Source: Lepidostoma basale (taxonomy: Eukaryota; Arthropoda; Insecta; Trichoptera; Lepidostomatidae). Taken from it: 64,000 nt of DNA. The stretch lies in NCBI GenBank assembly GCA_022606425.2, contig JAHDVF020000240.1:2868501-2932500 (forward strand), given 5' to 3'. The stretch's first letter is position 1, and each line of letters opens with the position of its first letter. Position numbers and translations under genes: made by a program. The notes beneath the pieces are model-generated. The model made no database searches, was not told where the DNA came from, and was given only the letters and a program-made list of their open reading frames with translations. This document shows positions 1 to 17,944 of this stretch, in pieces.

Positions 1-117
1 AACTTTCACCTGTCATAATTTGTTTTCATTTATCGGAGTATGACATTTTGTTACAAATTAGTCGAAAGGGTTTTATTTTTACACCATTTATTCCATTTTC
101 ATTTCAGTATTGACGGT

Positions 118-536
118 GAAAATGGGGGAACCGCTGGACTCATACGAAAGAAAGGTGCTGTAACGAATTTGTGGACCCTTGAGAGATTTATGTGTTAAGT
201 GTTACGAATGATGAGCTGTACTCCTTGTACCAGACCGCTAACATCTCTATGCACATAAAGCTTCTACGATTGAGATGGAGGGGGCATGTGCAGAGGATGC
301 CGAACTCAAGGTTCCACAAACACATTATGCCTGGACACCCGGGCGAAAAGAGAAGGGTGGGAAGACAATGGCTGAGGTGAGAGGACGAAATAAAGTGGGG
401 TGCGGCACAACTTCTTCGGGTACCGAACTGGAGGACGAGTGCTGAGGATAGGGACTGCTGGAGGCGAAAGTTGACGGAGGTGTGCGACTGTGTGGAGGCG
501 AAAGTTGACGCCAAGTTTCGTGGACTGACAAGCTTT
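118..536 (+). mobile_element. LINE 3' fragment (RTE-like, family G)
   Basis: Broken reading frames on the plus strand match the C-terminal tail of endonuclease/reverse-transcriptase LINEs: a LDSYERKVL-like segment, then LLRLRWRGHVQRMP, then VGRQWLR, then WRTSAEDRDCWRRKLTEV. The order (RLRW-GH, GRP-like, RDxWRR) is that of RTE-type tails. A stop after WLR and frame changes make it dead. No upstream reverse transcriptase is present, so it is 5'-truncated. A related copy lies at 29731-30480 on the other strand. Confidence 0.7.
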
Positions 537-540
537 CATT

Positions 541-985
541 CTTGAAATATCAGCATTAGTATTACACTTTTCCTATGATTAATTATACATGTGACTTCTT
601 ATGCTAGTTCGCACTTAAGTATTTCTTTGCAGAGTTTTCAATGATCAAGACAAGGGAGATTATAACGTCAAGATACGTAATCACATAATCGATTTATCTG
701 TTAGAATTTAGGATCAACGCGAGATAAAATCATAATATATGACATTTGACGTCGGTATACCTTTACGCAATTCTAGTATATTACACAATTCTATTATTAA
801 TATTATCTAACTTCAAATATACAGTAAAGAGTAAATAACTCATTAAGCATTTGAATTGAGATTAATTACATTTGGACTTTAATCAATACGAAATACTTTA
901 TTATTTAAAATACAACTCTATTTCCCCTCCATTTCGATAATTTTTTAAAAGTTTAAAACATTTAGTTACGGTTCATTCTTAATTT
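541..985. other. AT-rich stretch, nothing recognised
   Basis: No open frame of interest, tRNA or obvious repeat boundary is seen. The base composition is strongly AT-rich, as in the other intergenic stretches. Confidence 0.5.
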
Positions 986-992
986 AGATGTA

Positions 993-1343
993 TTTTTAGA
1001 GGTTTGCTTTTTAAACTAGCAACATTATTTCTACAGACTATCAATTTGACAGATGGCAGTTGATTTGTAGTCGGTACGTTTTGCCATTTTACCATGAACA
1101 GCAAATTTATTTTGAAAATCATGGTTTCGCCGTTTTATTGCCGATTTACGGCCTCAGTTGCTCGATAAAGTTGTTGAAAATTGGACTTCACGATTGCCCT
1201 TCATTCGAGCTAACAGTGGTAATTATATGCCCAAAATCATATTTAAACAAAAATGGCATTAAATTATCTATTAAATAAAGCCAATATCATAGACTTTAAT
1301 GTGTTTTTTTTTGTCATTTTTAATTTGTATACCTCTAAAAAAA
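993..1343 (+). mobile_element. Internally deleted Tc1/mariner-like element, copy 1
   Basis: The ends are inverted: TTTTTAGAGGTTTG on the left and CCTCTAAAAAAAC on the right. Inside are remnants of the N-terminal helix-turn-helix region of an insect Tc1/mariner-like transposase (IYFENHG at about 1097-1117) and of its C-terminus, with the catalytic middle deleted. Frame breaks make it non-coding. Related derivatives lie at about 13053-13417 (minus) and 36099-36580 (plus). Confidence 0.6.
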
Positions 1344-1345
1344 CT

Positions 1346-1744
1346 CCCTTTATTATGTATTACCTTCTTCTCTTTGTATCGTGTCAGGTACCCCGTCGTT
1401 GACAATTACTTGAAAGTAATTGAATCCTCTTCAAAGTGACAACTTGGAGAATGATATCCAAAGTGGTTTCCCCTTGCCTACTCTGAAGGATTTTCTATTT
1501 TTAACATAACGAAGAAGGACAAGGAAGTTAGATGCATTAAATACAGTAGTACCTATTCCTCTTAACCGATCTTCGGATTAACTGGTCTATCATTTAATAA
1601 ATAACATGTGTCTCATACATTGATTGTTTGGGGGAATTTCTTGGTAAATAAAATAAACCTGCAGACATTTCAATTAAAATATGTTGAGCAGCAACAAGAT
1701 TGGACGTGATGAATATACGAAAATGACCTGGCTTTAATAAAAGT
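1346..1744. other. No recognised feature
   Basis: AT-rich sequence without coding signal or clear repeat structure. Confidence 0.4.
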
Positions 1745-2495
1745 CAAATGATTTAATGATGAATGTCGGAAAGTCAAAAGTGATGGTTTTTGAAAGGGAA
1801 GAGCAAATGACAGTTTGTAACGTAAGTGTGAACGAAGATAACTTGGAGCAGGTGAGTGAATTTATGTATTTAGGTAGCATGTTCGCAGCGGATGGCCGAA
1901 CGGATAGTGACGTCGAAAGAAGGGTTGGTGCGGGTAACAAAGGAGCTTTAAAATAGTTATTGGAAACAATAATTTTATCAATGAAAGCAAAAACGGTCGT
2001 TCACAATGGAGTTCTGGTCCCAACCCTAATGTATGGAAGCGAAGCATGGAACTGGCAAAAGAAGGGTGAGAGCAGAATAAATGCGGTAGAGATGAGGTCC
2101 CTAAGACGTATGTGTAGTAGAACGATGTACGACAGAATCTCAAATGCTCAAATAAGAAAGGAATGTAGAGCGGAATAAGGTATTATGAACAAAATTATGA
2201 AAGGATCGCTGCGTTGGTTCGGACACATGGAGCGCATGGATGGAGAAAGAGTTGTTAAGAAAGTATACGTTAATGATGTAAATGGAGTACGGAGTCGAGC
2301 CAGACCGAAGAAAACATGTCATGACCCAATTAATCAAATTTTAAAAGTTTGTCATGTTAGAAGTCGGAAGAATCGACGTGTGCGTGTATGACTTGTATGA
2401 ATGTGGAGGAAAAAAGAGAGGTGTGCCAGGATAGAGGAGTGTGGCGGTCCATTCTCTTTGCCTACTCCTCCGGGGAAACGGCGTGATGGTTTGTT
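1745..2495 (+). mobile_element. LINE 3' fragment (RTE-like family A, TTAG-tailed)
   Basis: Successive frames give the C-terminal part of family A: MNVGKSKVMVFERE, EQVSEFMYLGSMF, SEAWNWQKK, LRRMCSRTMYDR, GSLRWFGHMERMDGE. It ends in the family's 3' hairpin (CCTCCGGGG) followed by AAACGGCGTGATGG. Frames are broken near 1955, 2176 and 2391, so it is inactive. The best preserved copy of this family in the window is at 40945-41700 (minus). Confidence 0.8.
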
Positions 2496-2800
2496 TGCAA
2501 AAAATAACAGTTTTTTTCAAACATCATTGTACAATATGTTACATTACATTTTTAAAAATGTATGTAACTTCGTAATGCTTCATTTTTTCGTGTTTGTTTA
2601 TAGTACACACAATGAAATAAGTTGCAATGACATCAGACAAAATATGTGGGATGTTTTTGATTGGTTCTATTTTTCTCGAGAATCACGGATCAACCGATCA
2701 AACGGGTAATCGCCCGGTCCCGACTAGGGAGATTAAGAAGGGTTACACTGTATTGTGTAATATTGATTCAGTTTACAATCATATATTTTATATGTGAAGC
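2496..2800. other. No recognised feature
   Basis: AT-rich spacer between two LINE fragments; the open frames here have no recognisable protein similarity. Confidence 0.4.
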
Positions 2801-2804
2801 TTTT

Positions 2805-3470
2805 TGTGTTTATAAATAGGTGCCTTCGCTCAATATTCAAAATCTATTGGACCCAAACAGTGTCAAATGCCGTTCTCTGGACCATGGCAGGCGAAAAGCC
2901 AATTAGAGAACAAGTCGCTAGACGCAAATGGCAGTGGATCGGTCACACTCTGATATATGTTTTAACTCTTAGCATGCTTAAAACAATATGTTGTTGTTAC
3001 AAAACCATTGGGATATTATGTTAACGACGACCGCCATTACATAAAATGCGTGAAGTAAAATAATTTCTGTGTGATAAAATAGTGCATCTAGTTCGTACGA
3101 ATGAGTAAGAGAGAAAAATATAGAAAACATCCAGTAGACGGTCCAGTTGGCATTTTACCATGTGAAACAATAAAGTTATTTTTTTAAATTATGGATGGTA
3201 TTCATGCTAGTATTTAGAAAAACACCATAGCAGTCAAATAGTGAGGTTTCTCAGACGGAACGGAGACGAAACCCAGCCTACATCGCTCAGGGCGCACTAG
3301 ACTGGTCCCTGGAAAGAGAAAGCGAGGCAGACCTAGAGCCACTTGGAGAAGAGCCCTGCAGGACGAGGTTAAGGCAGCAGGCTTCACTTGGGATGATGTT
3401 ATGCATCAGGCATGCGATAGAGTCGGGTGGAGAAGGTTCCTTGAGGCCCTATGCACCACGGAGGTGTGAC
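2805..3470 (+). mobile_element. LINE fragment, family D, split by a ~290-bp insertion
   Basis: Reads AGEKPIREQVARRKWQWIGHTL at about 2887-2952, then breaks off. The family resumes near 3247 with the part encoding RRNPAC-like and GRPRATWRRALQDEVKAAG-like sequence, to about 3470. Comparison with the copy at 26330-27085 shows that the intervening 2954-3246 is foreign. Stops and frame changes throughout. Confidence 0.7.
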
Positions 3471-3885
3471 AGGACAAAAAGAAGATATGTGTAGTTTTTT
3501 GTAATCTTTAGTGCATTATTATAAACCGATACATCATATAGAAATGAAGACTTGTTTTATATCACGTGTTAATGAAATGCAATTCAGGGAAGTTCATTAG
3601 ATTTTTAATGATAACAATGTTTATTGTATGACGCGGTGGTCTTAAATAAGAATCTCCAGACATCGATGAGAGGGTATAACCCATTCTTATTATGTATCTT
3701 GGCTTAATTTGTATTATATCATTGCGATTAACTGGGATGAAAACATGAAATAATTGATTACATTTTAAACGATTTATCAACGGCTTTCGGCGAATTTTGT
3801 AACGTACCAAAAAAATGATGGAGCAACTTTTCGGTGTGGATGAGACCGCAATTTTGTTAATTTATTTTTCTTATATATTTAGTAT
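3471..3885. other. No recognised feature
   Basis: AT-rich; an 82-codon minus-strand open frame at 3562-3810 has no recognised relatives and no splice or repeat context. Confidence 0.4.
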
Positions 3886-3889
3886 TGCA

Positions 3890-4150
3890 TTTAAACGGCC
3901 GTAACGTTGAAAGGGTGGAAAAATTTAAATACCTCGGCAGCATACTAACGCAATCTCTTGACCCAGATATAGAGATAAAATGCAGAATTGAGGCACCAAG
4001 AGACAACATAAAATGCAGATAGAACAGGTCAGGACCTTCAAGTATGGTGGGAGGAGCTGATCTGCGGGAAGAAATACAAGTCCAAGTAAACAAGACAGCT
4101 GCAATCTCTGGGGCTCTAAAATCCACAATATGGAAAAACAAAGACAGTAT
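3890..4150 (+). mobile_element. Joined LINE fragments (families F and E)
   Basis: At 3893-3990 the sequence reads NVERVEKFKYLGSILTQSLD, the reverse-transcriptase tail segment also found at 15832-16023 on the other strand. At about 4010-4145 a different family follows (EQVRTFKYGG ... VNKTAAISGALKSTIWKNKDS), with stops. Two LINE families are therefore fused. Confidence 0.6.
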
Positions 4151-4593
4151 GTAATAAAATTTGTTCAATTCATATATTATGTAAATAAACTCGTATGTGT
4201 CAATAGCAAAGCGTTGCCAAATAGTTAGCAATAAATAAATAATTTATCGGCTAGTAATAATCAAGTAATTCATGGCCAACTGCAGCATATCGTACATCTT
4301 GTTCAATGTTGTTGAACGATAGATGTGTCATTAAATTCGCTATTAAAATAATCGAGATGATAATCTCCGTACGTGCCTAAACTGAAGGTGGATCCGATAA
4401 AGAGGAATTTGTTCATCGAATCTCTTAAGTAATTGTCTGCTGGTACACGCGATATGTACTCGGTCTCATATCTAAATAAATACAAATAAATAAACACATT
4501 CTTTTGTTAACCCTATCCGCATAATTTGAATATATATTTTTATAAATAAAAACGAAAAACAAAAATGTTGTTCGAACTTCTTCTACGAAGAAC

Positions 4594-4675
4594 AAGCACA
4601 TGCGTATCGACAGCAAGATCAGAATTTATAAAACATGCGTGCGACCTATCATGACGTACGCTCTAGAGACGCGGG
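4594..4675 (+). mobile_element. Short LINE fragment (family E)
   Basis: Encodes MRIDSKIRIYKTCVRPIMTY, the core of the same LINE tail seen at 5830-6290 (minus) and 32470-32970 (plus). It is cut off at about 4675, where a hairpin repeat begins. Confidence 0.6.
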
Positions 4676-4830
4676 AAAAAATTAATTTATTGAAAATAAT
4701 TAAAACAGTTTTTTCCACTTCAGTTTATAGTTATTTAATTATCGAAGGTATAATACCTTCATCATCATGTTTAAACCATTTTCTTCGATGATGAAGGTAT
4801 AATACCTTCAAATTATGTCAAGTTAAATAG
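4676..4830. repeat. Hairpin repeat with GAAGGTAT(A)ATACCTTC palindromes
   Basis: Two copies of GAAGGTATAATACCTTC flank GATGAT and CATCATCAT boxes, following a TTTTTTCCACTT motif. The same arrangement recurs at 5040-5110, 5690-5740 and 45900-46015. Confidence 0.5.
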
Positions 4831-5129
4831 ACTCAATGTGCATTTTGTATGAGGTTAATGGAAAACAACGTGGAAAAATAGAAATTAAATAAAAAATATC
4901 TTAAATAAATCATTTAAGAATTTTTTTTTGTAAGCGATTTATGCAAAAATGATACACGATTTTTTAAGGAGTTAGATGTTTCTTCATTAAATTAAGGCAT
5001 TAACACTGGAAATGCAGAATGTCGATTTTATATGAATTAAAACACTGTTTTTTCCACTATTGAGATTATTTCTCTCGAGATGTTTCGAAGGTTTTATACC
5101 TTCATCATCGGAAGAACGATATAAACCTA

Positions 5130-5218
5130 CCAAAAATATTTTAAACAAAATAAAATATTTTAAACAAAATAAAATATTTTAAACAAAATAAAATATTTTA
5201 AACAAAATAAAATATTTT
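5130..5218. repeat. 19-bp tandem repeat, about 5 copies
   Basis: Near-identical head-to-tail copies of AAAATATTTTAAACAAAAT, with the last copy running into a T tract. Confidence 0.85.
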
Positions 5219-5221
5219 TTG

Positions 5222-5630
5222 AATGTATACTTATACTTGTATACGAATACTGGACTTCACCCATTGCGGGTTGTCAATTCATGATTTAATTGTATCTCAA
5301 TAGAGAGGAAGATGCAAAATGGAAACTGAATATGGTTGATCAAGGTGTTTACAGGACTTATGGCCTGTCATTGGTTGGGTTAAGTGCACACTTTATGTAA
5401 TTACAACATTCCCCATTTCCACCTTTCTAATGACCATGTCTGACAAATTTTTGGAAGTTGTATATATGTTAAAGTACAACGGCAGAATTCACATGTCAGT
5501 TTCAATGCGCCATCTATGAAGATTTTGATTATATATGTTAATCTTTTTTTAAGATTAATCTATATAATCCACATACTTACGCCATCTATGGAGATTTATC
5601 TTTATTAAGCATTAAGCAGAACATCTTTTT
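5222..5630. repeat. Partial copy of the long-TIR element at 33605-34190
   Basis: From GAATGTATACTTATACTTG to the blocks GCCATCTATGAAGATT and GCCATCTATGGAGATT, this stretch matches the palindromic element in gene 2 intron 1. Only one of the two long inverted arms is present. Confidence 0.65.
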
Positions 5631-5743
5631 AACACAATGTGAATTCTTAAAAAATCGCTATTTTGGAATTTTATTATTAGTTTATATCGTTCTCCTGGTG
5701 TGAAGGTATAAAACCTTCAAAACACGTCGAAAAAATAAATTCT

Positions 5744-6298
5744 TCTTCCCTTCTTCTTCAGATCTGACGATCTGTGACAAAGAAATCATGTCTCGTCGGA
5801 TGATGAGATCCAGCTGTCCCTCCATCTCTTAGGCGGTCTTTCAGGTGGGCGGTGGCCGGGGGGTTTCAGTAGCGGCTGTATATGCAAGTTTGTCACCATT
5901 CATTCGGGCTATATGGTCCCTCCAGTATCTTCTTCTGGATCTACTCCACTGAACGATATCCTCTATTTCGCAAGTTTTTCTTATGTCTACGATGCGAACA
6001 CGATCTCGGAGGGTTTTTCCAGTAATTGATCTTAGGACCTTCATCTTCGATGTTCTTAGTAGTCCCTTGGTTCGCACAGTGTCGGCCCGCGTCTCTACAG
6101 CGTACGTCATGATAGGTCGCACGCATGTTTTATTCTGATCTTACTGTCGATACGCATGTTCTTGTTCTTCCAGACCAGATTCTTCAGGCATCCTGACACG
6201 GCAGAGTCTTTACTGACTTGTTCTCGTACTTCGGTAAAGGCCATTTTGGCTGCAGATCTCTACTCCCAAATATCTGAAACTCATTACTAAATTCAAAT
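5744..6298 (-). mobile_element. LINE 3' fragment (family E)
   Basis: The minus strand reads FRYLGVEICSQNG, then SGCLKNLVWKNKNMRIDS, then RPIMTYAVETRADT, then MKVLRSITGKTLRDRVR, then RSRRRYWRDHIARMNGDK. This is a typical LINE C-terminal tail with frame shifts. It breaks off at about 6299, where TGGAAAAAACGG of a hairpin repeat starts. The tail end (AAGAAGAAGGG) is at about 5744. Confidence 0.75.
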
Positions 6299-6540
6299 GT
6301 GGAAAAAACGGTGTTATAATTCTTAAAAATAATTAAATGTTGATCGAATAAAATCATTTGTTGATTTAATTCTTTAATAAGATTTTTTTCTTTTAATGGT
6401 TCAGTACCTACCTCGCGAATGTTCCTCCTTGTGTCTTCACAGATCGGCATATTTCAATAACAAATAAAATTACTCATAATACGTAATTAAAACCTATCAT
6501 GATCATCGATCCATATATCCGTGAGTATATCGATGTATCT
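6299..6540. other. AT-rich stretch, hairpin-repeat remnant only
   Basis: A TTCCACATTT-type repeat border sits at about 6295-6320. The remainder shows no coding or RNA signal. Confidence 0.4.
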
Positions 6541-6849
6541 TTAACATTAATAAGTTGTTTTCGATTCTTCGCACGTCACTAATTGTCTTAAAACCGCATA
6601 TACCTTGCTAACCCTCGGAGACGCTCTCAAGTTATGTGCAAAGATTATAAAAGCCGGAGACAGTACCATTAAAACGCCAAAAATAATTGTTTTGCAGATG
6701 GTTAACGGCTGCCCAGGGATAATAATCACTTCCGTATAAGCAATTTCTTATTATATAACAAACACTCTGAGGACTTACTTATTTTTTCTTGATCAATGGT
6801 GTAAAATTCCATATTAAATAGTTAATACGAATGAAAACACCCGCTACCC

Positions 6850-7199
6850 CGACACCCAGACTTTTCTTTCCTGACATATTTCTCTCGCTTCCTCAACATG
6901 CTTCCTCATGTTAGTGAAAGTACGTTCAGGGGGCAAATACTGTTGACTTTAGAAAGTATCTTGTCTTCCTAATGTCGAACCATCTCTAATGCGTTCCTGG
7001 TACTTTGTTGTATTTTTATAATATTTTACCTGTACTTAATAGATGCCTTAAACCTTTTCCTGTTTGTAATGTCTATTGAGTTAATAAACTGATTTGATTT
7101 GATTTGATTTGAACATTCATTCATCGTGTCATGAACGCACGTCGATTTCTCTGACTCCTCACGTGGCCGACTTTCAATATTTGATTAATTTGATCGTGC
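6850..7199 (-). mobile_element. LINE family A fragment split by a jockey-like 3' end
   Basis: 6850-6899 and 7112-7199 read continuously on the minus strand as the family A tail. Between them (about 6905-7110) lies the 3' UTR of the jockey-like family B, running from GTGAAAGTACGTTCAGGGG to the tail TTTGATTTGATTTGA. The retrotransposon tail is therefore nested in an older LINE. Confidence 0.75.
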
Positions 7200-7495
7200 C
7201 ACGTATTAAGATGGTTTGGACGCATGGAAAGAATAAATGAAGAAAGAATGGTAATTTTTTTAAATGTTAACGATGTAAATGGAACTAGAAATAGTAAAAG
7301 ACCAAGGAAAACGTGGCACGATCAAATATTGAATGTCGGCCACGTGAAGAGTCAGAAAAATCGACGCGCGTGCATGACACGATTTATGAATGTTGAGGAA
7401 GCGAGAGAAATATGCCAGGAAAGAAAAGTGTGGCAGTCGATTCTTTCTGCCTACCCCTTCGGGAGACGGCGTGATGGTTAGATAGTTAGTTATAA
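7200..7495 (+). mobile_element. LINE family A 3' fragment, head-to-head with the previous one
   Basis: Reads MERINEERMV, then NDVNGTRNSKRPRKTWHDQI, then NVEEAREICQERKVWQSILS, ending in the CCCCTTCGGGAGACGGCGTGATGG hairpin region and a TTAGATAGTTAGTTA tail. It is opposed to the minus-strand fragment ending at 7199. Confidence 0.75.
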
Positions 7496-7499
7496 TATA

Positions 7500-7990
7500 A
7501 TATATTGTTGAAAGTAAGACAAGGATGTTCAAGAATGAATTGCATAAACAATAAATATTTGATTCAATTTGATAAACAATTTGAAAGTTCGAGATCATAC
7601 ATATTAACGGCATATTTTTAGAATTACAATTGACTGCGGATTTGCTGACAAATTATTGTTCAATTTTATCATTACGTGCAAATCAGTAGCGAAAAGATTC
7701 ACGTAGAGATGTCGGCCGATCACTTATGTTCCTGACTAGATAATCTAATCCTACTTATAGGTATTTAAAAATTAATCTATGTAGTACCTGCTTTTGGCTA
7801 TCTGGTAATTTTTCTTCAGGGCGATACTATAAATACAAAACAGAATACGGACGGCTTTATTTCCTAACGAGTCATGCTAGAGAAACAATAAAACATATTT
7901 GATAATTAATTTTCAGTGTGGTTTAATTTGATATAAATTAGCATTGTGTTTTTGGTATCGTTTAAGTGATTTTAAGTGGTTTTAAAAGTC
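7500..7990. other. Upstream region of b561 gene 1
   Basis: No transposon is recognised. The sequence immediately before the start codon (TTAATTTTCAG at about 7906-7916, then about 77 nt to the ATG) could be an upstream intron end or 5' UTR. No TATA box is obvious. Confidence 0.3.
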
Positions 7991-7993
7991 AAG

Positions 7994-14511
<6,518 letters not shown>

Positions 14512-14676
14512 TTACAAAGATATCTGTCGCAGATATTCGTAAGAATACGCGAAATTATGATATTTTTTAAAGTTTTTCTTTGCTGTTGAAAAACATTGAC
14601 AAATTATTTGAAACTTTATTGAAATTTAAGACGTTAACACTGTGGAATTTATTTGTAATAACCTTTGGATTGAATC

Positions 14677-14898
14677 AACAACGCTGTTTTTATTCCACTT
14701 TTATTTATTAAATAATTTTATAGAATAAAAATATCAAACACAACATGTTTCGAAGGTGACCTCCATTTCTACTGCCATCTACTAACAGTTAAATATTTAC
14801 ACCTGAGGATGTAGGTCATCTCCGAAACGTGTTGTGTTTTATATTTTTATTCTATTAAAATATTTAATAAATAAAAGTGGAATAAAAACAGCGTTGTT
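14677..14898. repeat. 222-bp fold-back repeat
   Basis: Left arm AACAACGCTGTTTTTATTCC pairs with right arm GGAATAAAAACAGCGTTGTT. The arms are about 85 bp with small mismatches, around a spacer containing CTACTGCCATCTACTAACAG. Both arms hold a CGAAAC(A/G)TGTTGTG module. The repeat starts 166 bp after the stop of gene 1. Confidence 0.9.
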
Positions 14899-14899
14899 C

Positions 14900-15290
14900 A
14901 TTTAATTCCAGGTTTATTATTTGAACCCTTTACAGTGGACGGTTTGATCAACACGAAAGCGAATTAAGACGATTCATTTCTAGAAGTTTTATTATAATTT
15001 ACGTGAATTACATGTTCACAATTCCCATAAATTCATAAATTATAATAAAACTTCTTGAAAACAGACGTTTTTATTCGTATTAATTACTTAAGAGGAAGTT
15101 TTACATCATTATTCAAGGAACAATATATAGGTTTGTGCATGCTATAATAGGAATATCACAATGTGAAAAGTTACATCCTATTTACTAATTATATAAAAAC
15201 TAGCTTCAACTTTTAAAATATATACTGCAAATTTATTTAACAAAGTGTGACTTCAAGGGCTCTATAACTGTTAGTAAATGTCAACGTATT
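14900..15290. other. Repeat remnants, no gene
   Basis: Blocks such as AGACGTTTTTATTCGTATTA and GGAAGTTTTACATCATT belong to the hairpin-repeat family that is dense at 31890-33560. Confidence 0.45.
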
Positions 15291-15411
15291 TAACGTGTTA
15301 AATAATTTGCAATATATGGATCTCTTACAAATGCGTCAATGTTTCACGACAGTTGTTTTATGGACGTGCGCAGAAACAATACATGCAGGGTGTGACCAGT
15401 GTGAATCTTCT

Positions 15412-16075
15412 TCTTCTTCAAGTGCCCTGTCGGGTCCCCCCAACGTTGGCGATCACATCGGCGAACCTGTCCCTGTCCTGCACCGCTCGGAACAGCTCCT
15501 CCACACTTCGGATGCCGGTCCACTTCCTCACGTTTCGCAGCCAGGACATTTGTCTCCTACCGAGCCCCCGGTGTCCCTCAATTTTCCCCTCCAATATCAG
15601 TTGGAGAAGGTGGTACTTTTCCCCACGCAGTATATGACCCAGGTGTGAGCTCTTTCGAACCATGATAGTTCAGGACTTCGGTATTGGTAACCATGTCTGT
15701 CCAGGGAACTCTGAGCATTTGGCGATGGAGCCACATTTCAAATGCTTCCAGTGTGTTCATTGAGTTAACATTCAAGGTTTCCATCATTAATCATTCCACG
15801 TTTCACGTCCGTACAATAAAACAGACCACACTTAGCATTTGATCATTCTGTGGTGGAGTTTCAAGTTTACGTAATGATTGTAGAAGAGTGATTTCATTTT
15901 ATTAAACGCAGCTCTTGCTGCCTCAATTCTGCATTTTATCTCTACATCTGGGTCAAGAGATTGCGTTAGTAAGCTGCCTAGGTATTTAAAAATTTCCACC
16001 CTTTCAACGTTACGGCCATTCAAATGCAGTATTGGCCCACTGTAGTCAAGCCGTCCGAATGTCGGTAAAGTGTGA
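15412..16075 (-). mobile_element. LINE 3' fragment (family F)
   Basis: On the minus strand: NGRNVERVEIFKYLGSLLTQ and IEAARAAFNKMKSLF (16023-15850), then LEAFEMWLHRQMLRVPWTD, then GHILRGEKYHLLQLILEGKI, RGLGRRQMSWLRNVRKWTG and VIANVGGTRQGT, ending in an AAGAAGAAG tail. Frame changes at about 15830 and 15640. The order matches the RT tail and C-terminus of RTE-like LINEs. Confidence 0.82.
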
Positions 16076-16510
16076 ATAAGTTAAAATAATATTTATTATT
16101 CCATCTCTGTAACTTTAAACAATATCAAAATGACGGAATGTAAGTAAAACAAAACGTATTTACGGTTTGACACACCCGCCATTTTTACTATAACAATAAC
16201 ATTTAATTAATGGTACACTAACACTGTTACAATTTTCGTATGAAGTACTTAACGCGCAGTGTGGCAGAATTAATGATAATTTATAACACTTGTGTATTTT
16301 GTACTTACACAAGTGTAATAAATTATTTATAATATTGTTTATAAGAATAAACACAATTAACGTAAACATTAAAAAATATATTTGACTATCTATGGCATGC
16401 TCATAGACACGTTTTAATTTATTCGTTATAGGCATATAAAAGTTCCTACCAAAATAAACATATTAAATAGATAGTCCATTGTTTTGGACGAAACACTATG
16501 ATACCTTAAC
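16076..16510. other. No gene; one dispersed repeat
   Basis: ACTATCTATGGCATGC and TCCATTGTTTTGGACGAAAC are seen. The latter recurs, reverse-complemented, in front of tRNA pair 5 at about 61388-61422. Confidence 0.45.
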
Positions 16511-16514
16511 ATTA

Positions 16515-17051
16515 TAAACTGTTAAATTAAACAAGCTTTGTTTTATGTACCACAATTGTATTTTATTTTATGCGACAGCTGTTTCATCAACCTATGTTGA
16601 CATCATCAGGTGTTACAATAATATATCAAATGTTAAATTTTCGTGATTTTTTTAACCTTTAAGTGTATTTGTTCCTATGTCAATTTGAATAATTTCTTTG
16701 ATATAACTTTTAGTCCTAGTTCCTACTAAATACTTTATTATTATTATTATTATTACGTTTTCCACCTTTAATATTTTATCCTTTCAATAGTAACTAATCG
16801 TTCTTTTAATTAAAATATTTAGGTATCTAACTCAACTCTAGCAAGAACTTCAAAATTATAGCAAAGAAATTATTCAAATTGACATAGTAACAAATACACA
16901 TGAAGGTTCGAAAAATCACGAAATATTTACATTTGATATATTATTGTATTACACTTGATGATGTCAACATAGGTTGACGAAACATCTGTCACGTAAAATA
17001 AAATACAATTGTTATACATAAAACAAAGTTTTTTAATTGAATAGTTTATAA
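16515..17051. repeat. Large imperfect inverted repeat (~540 bp)
   Basis: Left arm ACAAGCTTTGTTTTATGTAC...CATCAACCTATGTTGACATC pairs with right arm GATGTCAACATAGGTTGACG...ACATAAAACAAAGTTTTTT; arms about 220 bp, central spacer about 100 bp. Each arm contains a CTGATGATG-TCAAC-loop-GTTGA-GAAAC-like module on the strand running out of the spacer. Confidence 0.85.
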
Positions 17052-17054
17052 TAT

Positions 17055-17410
17055 TAAATATATTTAATTTGTAAGATATCTGTACCCAAGAGCCAAAAAA
17101 TCTTTTTGACCTGGAGTTATGATGGTCTTATTAGATTTTCATAATATGTTTAGAGTTTTAGAGGGTCCTTCTTACCATACTATGATACATTCTGTGTACT
17201 GGATATAAGACTTTATAGCTGTAAGGTTCCTGTATTAAAATAAATATTGTTTGTAGAATGTTAGTTTTAAGAATGTGGCAATTGACATTGCCATATATAA
17301 TCTGTAATCTCTGCATCTAAATAATAATAAAAATATTAAATATAGTTTAATAAAGTTATACTACCTAATAATAATACCTATTTTGATTTTCTCCTATAGT
17401 CACATACACT
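17055..17410. other. No recognised feature
   Basis: AT-rich, no coding signal. Confidence 0.4.
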
Positions 17411-17545
17411 AATTAGATTTTACTGAAATCTCTTGTCGGAAGTTTATTTTAAATAATAATTAAATAAAACGATGTTTTTTTAACTACTTCCACTTTTGTC
17501 TTTTTTTCGACAGCGACCGGTTTCGCCAGGCTCGCTAGCATTGAC
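17411..17545. repeat. Single arm of the fold-back element seen at 55384-55608
   Basis: GATTTTACTGAAATCTCTTG, TAATAATTAAATAAAACGATG and CTTTTTTTCGACAGCGACCGG match the left arm of that element. The right arm is replaced by the (AT)n tract. Confidence 0.75.
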
Positions 17546-17560
17546 AGAGTTGTTTGTTTG

Positions 17561-17912
<352 letters not shown>

Positions 17913-17944
17913 GTTTTTGATGATTGTCATTCTTCTTACAACAA

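Noticed and set aside
4303..4497. Minus-strand frame RVPADNYLRDSMNKFLFIGS that looks protein-like
   Set aside because: No recognised family, no clear splice sites, stops on both sides; left unannotated.
6547..6729. Hydrophobic minus-strand frame (LTICKTIIFGVLMVLSPAFI), possible membrane-protein exon
   Set aside because: A donor-like AAGGTATAT is present, but no convincing acceptor, partner exon or family match could be found.
16515..17051. Inverted repeat considered as a CRISPR array or origin
   Set aside because: There are no regularly spaced direct repeats, and the context is a eukaryotic, intron-containing genome.
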